Source of the DNA: CAZMRQ01 sp964568795
GTDB lineage: Bacteria > Pseudomonadota > Gammaproteobacteria > Comchoanobacterales > Comchoanobacteraceae
Assembly (NCBI GenBank): GCA_964568795.1
Contig: CAZMRQ010000015.1
Location: forward strand, 1 to 29,014
Direction: 5' to 3'
Length of the DNA stretch: 29,014 nt
Below the pieces are notes generated by a model. The model was not told where the DNA came from. It did not search any database and saw only the letters and a list, made by a program, of their open reading frames with translations. Below are positions 21,373-29,014 of the stretch, one piece after another (within the stretch, counting starts at the first letter, position 1; each line of letters opens with the position of its first letter). Both the position numbers and the translations under genes were made by a program.

Positions 21373-24300
21373 ATGGCGTTATGGAAACAAGCTCCTCTGG
21401 TCAGTCAGCCAGAGCAGAAAAAAAAGAACCTATGGGAAAGTGCTGAGATCGTACAGCCGGTTCAGGTGGGTGGCGATGCTCCGCAAGATAGTTTCGTTGA
21501 TTCGCCGGTACAGTGGTTTAATAAGGCGTTTGAAGGCAGAGGCGACAACATTGTATTAGGCGCAGAGAATGTACTAAAAGGTGCAGATCTTGTGACGGCA
21601 GACTTTATGCCAGACGGTGCGTATGAGTTTGATGCAGGTGTTAGAAATGTTTTGTCTAAGGCGTTGCCTGATGGCTGGATAGATAAAGCCCCGGAGACTC
21701 GACAAGATTTTATCGATCAAACCATTGAAGACATTCAAGGCAATCAAGATCAAATGCAGGCCAACATTCCTGATGATTTGACTGATTGGCAAAAAGGCCT
21801 TGGTAGTGCTGTTGAAAGTACACCAATTACACTGGGCAGTATTGGCCTTAGTCTTATTAATCCAGCTCTTGGCGTTGCTGGATTTACAGGTTATGAAGGT
21901 TTGGGGTCGTACGGCGAAGCAAGAACAAAAGGCAAAGGTAAAGGCCAGGCGCTGGTTTATGGCACAGTAAATGGTGCCATTGAAGGCTGGACAGAGAGAC
22001 TCGGACTAAAGCCTTTATTCAGAGTATTTGATAAGTCTGGCGCAGGTAAAGATCTTGCTGAGTATGTTGCAAAGGAATATGCTGGTGAGCAACTGGCTAC
22101 CTTGGGGCAGTCTCTCAATGCCTACGCGCATAAGCTAGACGAGGTTTTGAATGATCCGAACTTAACTTTTGACGAGAAGATGCAGGCCCAGACCGAACGC
22201 CAAAAAATTACAGCAATGGCGACTACGTTCATGACTGGCGCTACAGTAACGGCAAAAGGTGTTGCCAACGCGCATGACGCCATTAAAAACAAGGACAAGC
22301 CGGAAGATGCTGAAATGATCAACATTTACGAAAATGATGATCAGGCTAAACCTACACCTGGTGCAGAAAATGAACCAGGTGAAGTTAATATAGGTGCAGA
22401 AACTATACCAGGTGAAACTTCTGAGAATGCAGAAAGCGACCTAGATTTTGATCCTAACTTTATTGAAAAAGAAGATACCGATCCTTACGGTTTTAAGGCT
22501 AGAGCAGATCAAGAGAATCTTAGTGAACAAGACTGGTTAACTAAGAATCTTGATTATCTATTAAAACAAGACGATGGTATTCAGCAAAGATATGCTGATG
22601 ACATTGCCAAGAAACAGGCTAGATTGGACGAACTTAGTCAGCCCGAAGTGGCAATTGACGAGACTAACTACGCTGAAAATTTAATGGATTCTGGCACGAC
22701 GCCAGAGTCGACAAACTCTACTTATATAGAGCCTTCTAAGCTTGTTAGCATGAAAAAGGACGAGTTGCAGGACATGGCCAAACAAAGAGGTGTTCACGTC
22801 TCCGACAAGGCAACCAAAAGTGAACTTATGGACGCTATTGGCGCACAACAAAACAGTCGTCCTTCAAAGCCAGTAGAGCCCATAAAGCCTACGGTTAAGG
22901 TTAATAAGCCAGTGACCAACTTTATGAAGTCTATTGGCATTCATCCAGATAGCCAGCAGGCGCAAGATCTTAAATCTCAAGACATTAACTCGCGTACTGT
23001 GCCAGGCTTGTTTAGAAGACCTAAGAATGAAGCCGAGGCGCAACGTGGAGTTGATAACATTCCATTGAGTGAGTTTGCTGAAGCGACAGGCGTTCAGCCA
23101 GAAGGTGATGGTACGTATGTCGACCCTGAGTGGATCACTCAACAGTTGACCGACGAGAACAACGATCAGGGTCAACTCAGCGAAGAGGATCAGGCGAAAA
23201 TGGACGCGTATGAGCGCGACATGGAGTATTATGAGCAAGAGGTTAAAGCGTACGAAAACAAAACCAAGAGGTCCGATGAGGTTAACGTTGAATTTGACGA
23301 AGCTCAGAATGAGTACAAAGACGAACTTGACTTTGATAACGATAAAGTATTAGAATTTTTAGGAAGACTGGAGAGTGTTGAAAATGTTGACCAAGGAAGA
23401 GATAGAGCAAATGACCAAAAAGACCAAAGAAATGCACTTGGCGAACAAGGAGGCGATAGCGCAGGGCAAGGAGCCACCTTATCCGGGGACTCACAAGATC
23501 AGCAAATTCAAGAATCTAGACAAGCTGTAGACTTAGACACCACCCCAGAAGACACAGAAACCAGCACTGACGAACCTACACAGCCACTTGATAAGATCGA
23601 GGACTTTGGCGAGAAGATTGGCGGTGCAAGAAAAGATACTTATGTAAGGTTTGCATACCCCGATGTCGATGCCGACATGAGAGAAGTACCACTATCTCAA
23701 TCATTCCCTAAGCCTAATTATAAAAAACTTATTAAAGAGGGTGTTGATCCAAAATCAGTGGTGTACGTGGCGATGTTGCGTAATGAAATACCTACAAAAC
23801 CAAGAAAGAGCTGGGCGTTAAGCCGATGGATTGGCCAAGCCGAATCAGCAAGAGATACTTCAATAGCAGTTTTTGACTCAATAAGCTTTGATGAATATTT
23901 AGAAGGCGAACATATTGACGAAACTAATCGTCCTTATATTGAAGTTGTAAATCTGGCAGATAAGGTTGATGCTGACAAGGTTTTAGAGCTTGAGAAATAT
24001 CGCTTTAATGATAAAGAGCGTTTTTCAATGTTTAATGGTGAGGAGAACGTTTGGAAGTATTCAGTTAAAGATACAAGCAAAGGCAAGAGCTTTGGTGGCA
24101 TGGGTAGTCACGAGTATTTTGACACCAAGCAAGAAGCACTAGACTGGATTGTTGATCAAGTTAACGCATACGATTCCAGCAACAAATCCAAGAAGAAGAT
24201 TAAGTTTGAAGTGTGGACAAAGCGCGGTCAAACGGGGTATTTTGTTGGTAAGAAAGTGGCATCTGGGAAATTTATCACACTTAAAACCTTAGATAGTAAG

Positions 24301-27300
24301 CAAGAAGCTTTTGACTATATTCGAGATAACCACGACTTATTAGTTGACTTGCTGGAAAAAGAAAAGTCTATTCATAACGTCAGAGGCGAAGAAAACAATC
24401 CTAGAGTTGGAGAAAACTACCGAAAAGGTAAGGATGTAACGCCTAAATTGTTTGGAGATACGTTTGGCTTTAGAGGTGTTGAGTTTGGCAATTGGGTAGA
24501 AGGCTCAAAGAGACAAGAAAGTCTCAATAATGCCTATGATGGCTTGTTGGATATGGCGAATTTGTTGGGCATTCCACCTAAAGCTATTTCATTAAATGGA
24601 GACCTTGGGCTTGCATTTGGGTCGAGAGGTAGAAAAGGTGCGAGTGCACACTATGAGCCGGGGAAAGTGGTTATTAATCTAACTAAGAAAAGTGGCGCAG
24701 GATCTCTAGCTCACGAATGGTGGCACGCAGTAGATAACTACTTTGCCAAAATGGAAAGCAGTAAGACTTCTGATAGAAAAAATCAATCTTCAGAGTATTT
24801 GAGCGAATCTAAAGGCAGGGTTGCTAGAATTAAAGATGATGGAATGTATCGTGATGCGGTTGATTCAGATTTTGGTGTTCGTAGAGAGGTTTATGATGCG
24901 TTTGTAAAATTAACAAAAGCTATTAAAAAGGAAACAAATCTGTTAGAAAGAGCTAAGAGACAAGACAAAACTAAGACCAAGGATTACTGGTCAACCGTTA
25001 GAGAAATGACAGCCAGATCGTTTGAGCGCTATGTGATCGATAAGCTCAAATCAAAAGGCTATTCTAGTGACTATTTGGCAAATGTTGTTAGTCAAAATTC
25101 GTGGAAGGGTTTTGAAGGAACATTGGAAAAATACCAATATCCGCTTGACGAGGAAATGGATGTCGTTAATAATGCCTATGACAACTTGTTTGATATTTTG
25201 GAGACAAAAGAGACAGACAAGGGTGTGGCTTTATTTCAACTCAAGAAAAATACTAATGCTAGAAAGGATCAGAAACAGACCGAAGTTAGCCAAGACAAGG
25301 ACATCCAGGCTCTTGCAGACTCTATGGCTGAAACTTTCCAAATTAGTGCTGAGGAAGCCCGCAACCAGATCTTCGATGGACGTCTGGGTATGCGCTCCAG
25401 TGAAAGACAGAGGCTTGAAAAGCTATTCAAAAGACGAATCAAAGCATTCAGAGTAAGTGAGAACTTAGACGTTTTTGACGGTGTTTTCATCACCGAGAAT
25501 CCAGATGTAATCTATATCAACGAAGACACCAAGGAAGTTGCAAAGCTTATTGCAGGTCACGAAATGTTGCACGCAATGAGATATGACCGACCAGATCTAT
25601 ACGATGACTTGTTAAGCGCTTTAGATCCAATTGTCAAAGATTTAGACGCACATAGAGACTCTTTGAATGAAATTCGTCGAGAAAACAGTTTAGAAGATCT
25701 AGATTATGATCTTGCAAAAGAAGAGCTTGTTGCTGATTTTGTTGGAGAAAATTGGACCACTGAAGAATTTTGGAACAAAGTTTCTGTCGAAGGTGGAATG
25801 TTTAAAAAGATTGTGGCATGGGTTAAACGCTGGCTGAAGAAGATTGACAATTGGTTTACACCTGAGATTAAAAGCACAGGCTTAGGGAAAGATTCTATTA
25901 ACTCTAAGCATTTGATGGATGAGCTGGGTGTTATTACTGCGCAGGATGCAATTGCTAAAGCTATGCGTCAATATATTAAGTCTCAGAAAGAGGGTGGTGT
26001 TACCAAAAAACCAACCAAAGACAATGGTGTTAGATTCAGTTTAAATGAAGGCTTGGATAGTGATTTTTCCAAGGCGATTGACAAAATCTGGGCTGGCGAA
26101 CATATTGATCAGAGTCGTGGCAACGTCCAACTTGGAACCACCCCAAAAGTTTTTAGCGCTATTGGAATTGCAGATCTCCCTGTGACCATGAACTATAGTA
26201 AGTTATCTCGAGTCATGGATAAGCACCTAATGACTCCAGATTTATTAAAACAAATACCAAAACAGTTAAACAATCCTGTTATGGTTTTTGAGAACAAAGA
26301 TCATGATGTTGATAATTCTTATGTGATATTAACCGACCTGCAAGACTATAAGGGTGACACAATCACTGTGTACTTGCATGTTAAGCGGGAAAGCGACGGG
26401 TATTTAGTAAATAAAATTGCAAGTATTTATGGTAGAGGCAACAATAAGACCTTTGTTAAAAGCCACTTAATGGATGGTAATTTGCTTTATGCCGATACAC
26501 AAAAAAGCCATCAAGTAATGGCTCAGCTACAATTGCCTTCACGATTACTTAATGGCTTTAAAGGTATTATAACAGAAAAGAATTTGTCAAGCAATCAGAC
26601 CAGGTTTTCTATCAAGAGAAATAAGGCCGAAAACACGAAGCAGAAAGGCTCTAATGAAGACGCTGAAAGCATGTTTGACTCAATTACCAGCAATGAAGGT
26701 ATCAAGTCAGTAAAAGGTGTTGGTCATACGATTGGCAGATTCATGTACTTTGCGCCACACAACATCATTCGCAATAGTATTGGTACCGAGACAGCTAAAA
26801 AACTGGCTGATATTATTTATAGAGATCCAGATAACAAGTCTAGTGAAAAAGGTATTGACGATATTGTTTCCAAAAGGTTTAGCAAATTAGGTGAATTTTC
26901 GACAAGACTAACCAAAATTCTAGATCCTCACAAGAACAGAGTTGGCGGTTTAAAGAAGGCATTAAATCCAGTATTGATCAAAGCGTTAAACACTGGATCC
27001 GTCCCTAAAAAGTTAGAATCTACAGCGCGAGAGTTGCGCGCATGGCTAGATGACATTGTCGAATATCAAAAAGAGGCCGGTGTAGATATTGGCTATGTGA
27101 AAAACTATTTCCCAAGAGTTTATGATGTAGAAATTCTTCTGAAAAATAAGAATAAGTTCATCAAGATGCTTGAGAAGAATGGCTATAAGAAGGGTGCCGA
27201 AGATATTTACAACAAGATCGTTCTATCAGATGGCGCGCCTGAGCTTTTGAATGATGAGTCTGAGAGGGTTTCTTTTAAGCGTGACGGCGGTCTATTCATT

Positions 27301-28761
27301 CCTGGCGCTAGAGTAGGAGAGCACCTAACGACCAAAGCGGTTAAGTCTGGATTCCAAAAAGAAAGAGTATTGGATATTGATTTTTCAGAGCTGGAGCCTT
27401 TCTTAATTGATGACGTAACAGCAGTATTAAGTAGATACATGAACCTATCTATTAAGCGTACTGAATACGTTCGAGCATTTGGCGCTAACGAAGGCAAGCT
27501 CAACTCTATGGTTAGTAAGATTATGGAAGAGTTTGATGAGTCTAATGCTGACATGGATAAAGAGCAGGCCTTAAAGGTGATTTATGACATGGCCGACTCT
27601 TTGCAAGGTATTTACAACCCAATCAAGACTCCGGCATTGCACAGGCTTAATAGATTGACTCTTAATGCTGGCATCATGATTCATTTGCCTAGAGTTGTTC
27701 TTTCAAGTATTCCTGAGACTTTTACAGTTGGCGCTTTGCTAAATGGTAGTCATAAGGCTGTATTAAAGGGCCTGTACGAAGGTGTTAAGCATGGATTAAA
27801 TGAAGCTAGCGCAGTCACTCAGAGACTTGCGACTGGTAAGCGCACCATGAGTAAGACCGAGGCGACTCAGTATGCTGAAGAAATTGGCGTTGTTACACAC
27901 CAGGCCCTGATGGATGCGATTGGTGCACAGTTTGGCACCAAAGACAGCAAGGCGACCAACGTGTTTATGAAGGCCACCATGCTTGAGACTTTAACAAGAA
28001 TGCAAAAAATCTCAGCAATTGAAAGCTTTAAGTTTGCAGTTAAGGACTGGTCAACTAAACTAGATGATCATTCTGTACAACAACTTGGAAAGTGGGGTAT
28101 TAGCAAAGAAGAGGCTAAGCAATGGGCTGATGATAACTTTAGTCAGGATAGTGAAGTTGCGACCAAGGTGGCAAGTGCTTCACAACGCTTTGCCATTAGG
28201 GCGATCACCACACCTACTGAGGCAACCAGAAGTTTTGGGCTACAGGATCAGAGGTTGGCGATATTCTTCCAATTCCAGTCGTTTATTAATACCTTCTCTA
28301 ATACTTTCTTAAAGGCAGTCGCACTAAACTTCAAGGACAATAAAGGCCTGCATAAGATGGATAGTATTCCATATCTAGTGTTAATGGTTGCTTTGGCGTA
28401 CGCTATGCAAGGTGTGCGAGACGAGTGGAAATACGGTAAGAATGAGAAACCATACGAAAATTCTAAGTTAGATAGATGGATCAATGCAATTGATAGGGCT
28501 GGATTAACCGGTCAGTTTCAAACGTTATTCAATATGTTTAGACCTTATAAATACGGTTATTCTGACTCATCGGCCAAAAGAGCGTTTTATATGCTTGGCC
28601 CAGTGGTGAATGATATTGGAAAAATCCTAGATGTTGGCATTAGCAAGAATAAAGACAAGGGTCTTGATCAAAAAACTAAGAAACTTATCCAGAAGATAAC
28701 ACCGGTGTTAAACGCAATACCGCAATCAAGTACTGATAAAACCCTGGGTATTGACAGATAA
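21373..28761 (+). CDS. giant polyvalent internal virion protein (2462 aa; two zincin motifs, SAP-like, MuF-C-like)
   Basis: One uninterrupted frame of 7.4 kb. Domains by approximate residue: 140-200 small hydrophobic helices; 330-380 acidic linker; 454-494 SAP/HeH-like DNA-binding helices (LVSMKKDELQDMAKQRG); 743-756 DFGEKIGGARKD, a motif common in large polyvalent phage proteins; about 890-1000 two related strand-helix units (FDTKQEALDWI, LDSKQEAFDYI); 1090-1230 an LPD1-like zincin with HEWWH (1114-1118) and E1211 as third ligand; about 1375-1460 a second zincin with HEMLH (1396-1400) and EELVADF (1450-1456); 1590-1748 a MuF C-terminal-like domain; the rest long helices with a hydrophobic patch (YLVLMVALAYAMQGV). 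It is probably packaged and ejected with DNA. Roles are inference. Confidence 0.82.
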   Translation: MALWKQAPLVSQPEQKKKNLWESAEIVQPVQVGGDAPQDSFVDSPVQWFNKAFEGRGDNIVLGAENVLKGADLVTADFMPDGAYEFDAGVRNVLSKALPDGWIDKAPETRQDFIDQTIEDIQGNQDQMQANIPDDLTDWQKGLGSAVESTPITLGSIGLSLINPALGVAGFTGYEGLGSYGEARTKGKGKGQALVYGTVNGAIEGWTERLGLKPLFRVFDKSGAGKDLAEYVAKEYAGEQLATLGQSLNAYAHKLDEVLNDPNLTFDEKMQAQTERQKITAMATTFMTGATVTAKGVANAHDAIKNKDKPEDAEMINIYENDDQAKPTPGAENEPGEVNIGAETIPGETSENAESDLDFDPNFIEKEDTDPYGFKARADQENLSEQDWLTKNLDYLLKQDDGIQQRYADDIAKKQARLDELSQPEVAIDETNYAENLMDSGTTPESTNSTYIEPSKLVSMKKDELQDMAKQRGVHVSDKATKSELMDAIGAQQNSRPSKPVEPIKPTVKVNKPVTNFMKSIGIHPDSQQAQDLKSQDINSRTVPGLFRRPKNEAEAQRGVDNIPLSEFAEATGVQPEGDGTYVDPEWITQQLTDENNDQGQLSEEDQAKMDAYERDMEYYEQEVKAYENKTKRSDEVNVEFDEAQNEYKDELDFDNDKVLEFLGRLESVENVDQGRDRANDQKDQRNALGEQGGDSAGQGATLSGDSQDQQIQESRQAVDLDTTPEDTETSTDEPTQPLDKIEDFGEKIGGARKDTYVRFAYPDVDADMREVPLSQSFPKPNYKKLIKEGVDPKSVVYVAMLRNEIPTKPRKSWALSRWIGQAESARDTSIAVFDSISFDEYLEGEHIDETNRPYIEVVNLADKVDADKVLELEKYRFNDKERFSMFNGEENVWKYSVKDTSKGKSFGGMGSHEYFDTKQEALDWIVDQVNAYDSSNKSKKKIKFEVWTKRGQTGYFVGKKVASGKFITLKTLDSKQEAFDYIRDNHDLLVDLLEKEKSIHNVRGEENNPRVGENYRKGKDVTPKLFGDTFGFRGVEFGNWVEGSKRQESLNNAYDGLLDMANLLGIPPKAISLNGDLGLAFGSRGRKGASAHYEPGKVVINLTKKSGAGSLAHEWWHAVDNYFAKMESSKTSDRKNQSSEYLSESKGRVARIKDDGMYRDAVDSDFGVRREVYDAFVKLTKAIKKETNLLERAKRQDKTKTKDYWSTVREMTARSFERYVIDKLKSKGYSSDYLANVVSQNSWKGFEGTLEKYQYPLDEEMDVVNNAYDNLFDILETKETDKGVALFQLKKNTNARKDQKQTEVSQDKDIQALADSMAETFQISAEEARNQIFDGRLGMRSSERQRLEKLFKRRIKAFRVSENLDVFDGVFITENPDVIYINEDTKEVAKLIAGHEMLHAMRYDRPDLYDDLLSALDPIVKDLDAHRDSLNEIRRENSLEDLDYDLAKEELVADFVGENWTTEEFWNKVSVEGGMFKKIVAWVKRWLKKIDNWFTPEIKSTGLGKDSINSKHLMDELGVITAQDAIAKAMRQYIKSQKEGGVTKKPTKDNGVRFSLNEGLDSDFSKAIDKIWAGEHIDQSRGNVQLGTTPKVFSAIGIADLPVTMNYSKLSRVMDKHLMTPDLLKQIPKQLNNPVMVFENKDHDVDNSYVILTDLQDYKGDTITVYLHVKRESDGYLVNKIASIYGRGNNKTFVKSHLMDGNLLYADTQKSHQVMAQLQLPSRLLNGFKGIITEKNLSSNQTRFSIKRNKAENTKQKGSNEDAESMFDSITSNEGIKSVKGVGHTIGRFMYFAPHNIIRNSIGTETAKKLADIIYRDPDNKSSEKGIDDIVSKRFSKLGEFSTRLTKILDPHKNRVGGLKKALNPVLIKALNTGSVPKKLESTARELRAWLDDIVEYQKEAGVDIGYVKNYFPRVYDVEILLKNKNKFIKMLEKNGYKKGAEDIYNKIVLSDGAPELLNDESERVSFKRDGGLFIPGARVGEHLTTKAVKSGFQKERVLDIDFSELEPFLIDDVTAVLSRYMNLSIKRTEYVRAFGANEGKLNSMVSKIMEEFDESNADMDKEQALKVIYDMADSLQGIYNPIKTPALHRLNRLTLNAGIMIHLPRVVLSSIPETFTVGALLNGSHKAVLKGLYEGVKHGLNEASAVTQRLATGKRTMSKTEATQYAEEIGVVTHQALMDAIGAQFGTKDSKATNVFMKATMLETLTRMQKISAIESFKFAVKDWSTKLDDHSVQQLGKWGISKEEAKQWADDNFSQDSEVATKVASASQRFAIRAITTPTEATRSFGLQDQRLAIFFQFQSFINTFSNTFLKAVALNFKDNKGLHKMDSIPYLVLMVALAYAMQGVRDEWKYGKNEKPYENSKLDRWINAIDRAGLTGQFQTLFNMFRPYKYGYSDSSAKRAFYMLGPVVNDIGKILDVGISKNKDKGLDQKTKKLIQKITPVLNAIPQSSTDKTLGIDR

Positions 28762-28790
28762 TACAACTCAAGACAAACTCAAAAGACAAG

Positions 28791-28814
28791 CGGACACTTA
28801 GGTGTCCGTTTTTT
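28791..28814 (+). terminator. strong intrinsic terminator ending the late operon
   Basis: Perfect arms CGGACAC (28791-28797) and GTGTCCG (28802-28808) close a TTAG loop, followed by six T. Three further weak pairs can extend the stem. It lies 29 bases after the giant gene and fits a rho-independent end for the structural transcript. Confidence 0.92.
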
Positions 28815-28877
28815 GTTTGTTGGTGTAAAATTCCACACAGATTCCATCTTGAAAAGACATTGTATTATTTTTTCAAA

Positions 28878-28896
28878 TTGGGAGTTATTTGGGAGT
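28878..28896 (+). repeat. two phased direct repeats TTGGGAGT (integrase arm-site-like)
   Basis: TTGGGAGT occurs at 28878-28885 and again at 28889-28896, an 11-base period, about one helical turn, in an AT-rich setting. Pairs of short G-rich direct repeats next to a tRNA-end core are common at integrase arm sites of tRNA-targeting phages and islands. They lie on the phage side of the proposed core. Confidence 0.5.
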
Positions 28897-28959
28897 ATAT
28901 TTTTTAATATTGGCTATAACCGGTTGATTTATATACATAATTTCAATTTAAAAGATGGT

Positions 28960-28973
28960 CGTCCGCTCCGCCA
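28960..28973 (+). other. possible attachment core (3' end of tRNA-Asp)
   Basis: CGTCCGCTCCGCCA equals, by recall, the last 14 bases of many gammaproteobacterial tRNA-Asp genes: the end of the T stem, the 3' acceptor strand, discriminator G and CCA. The rest of a tRNA is absent. The fragment has the orientation expected for attR of a prophage lying to its left, or for attP. A weak flanking inverted repeat, AAGATGG and CCATCTT (28952-28977), surrounds it. The bases after 28973 may be host DNA. Confidence 0.5.
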
Positions 28974-29014
28974 TCTTAAAAACACTTATAATATCGTATT
29001 ATGTTAGGCGCAAT

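Noticed and set aside
28952..28977. Leftward intrinsic terminator from AAGATGG and CCATCTT arms
   Set aside because: Only seven pairs with a 12-base loop and no minus-strand gene to terminate; the tRNA-end match explains the core better, though both remain possible.
28813..29007. Open frame after the final terminator
   Set aside because: It starts within the terminator T-run, has no usable ribosome-binding site, an unlikely composition, and crosses the proposed attachment core.

Overview
The window is a late-gene segment of a tailed, podovirus-like bacteriophage or prophage. Every credible gene lies on the + strand. The order is DNA packaging, portal, scaffold, capsid, tail fibres, lysis-type membrane proteins, tail adaptor and nozzle, then internal virion proteins ending in one 2462-residue polypeptide. 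No contractile-tail, tape-measure or tail-tube genes are visible, which fits a short-tailed virion. The sequence looks moderately AT-rich. The host cannot be named. A 14-base match at the right end to the 3' end of a tRNA-Asp with encoded CCA points to a bacterium, perhaps a gammaproteobacterium, and to a temperate lifestyle.

Layout. Positions 2-3180 hold accessory genes: the C-terminal part of a C5-cytosine DNA methyltransferase running off the left edge, a small winged-helix protein, a NinB/Orf-like recombination protein, a run of overlapping very small genes including a zinc-ribbon peptide, and a two-module protein whose C-terminal half resembles DUF2829/Tad2 (anti-Thoeris). Positions 3217-9300 hold the small and large terminase, portal, scaffold and major capsid protein. 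A 275-base gap before the capsid gene contains two palindromes and a strongly structured, probably two-domain RNA leader. Positions 9368-12892 hold a capsid-adjacent acidic protein, two tandem collagen-like fibre proteins (the second with a chitin-binding-like N-terminus), a probable fibre tip and an unknown protein.

Positions 12879-15570 hold the most unusual content: a radical SAM enzyme, a small membrane protein and a flavin-dependent (tryptophan-type) halogenase. They overlap one another by a few bases and continue by overlap into a coiled-coil membrane protein, a likely holin and a methionine-rich exported peptide (to 16401). Positions 16402-28761 hold the tail adaptor, nozzle, a GNAT-like protein, four small internal virion proteins and the giant polyvalent protein, which carries a SAP-like motif, two HExxH metalloprotease-like centres and a MuF-C-like domain. 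A strong terminator, two phased direct repeats and a tRNA-Asp 3'-end fragment close the window, suggesting an attachment site.

How the parts fit: TerS, TerL and portal package DNA into a shell built by scaffold and coat protein. Adaptor, nozzle and fibres form the short tail. The internal proteins and the giant protein are probably ejected with the DNA. The Tad2-like protein and methyltransferase would protect the phage or its DNA from host defence. The halogenase cassette could modify a small host metabolite, a peptide, or the neighbouring fibre proteins; the sequence does not decide between these.
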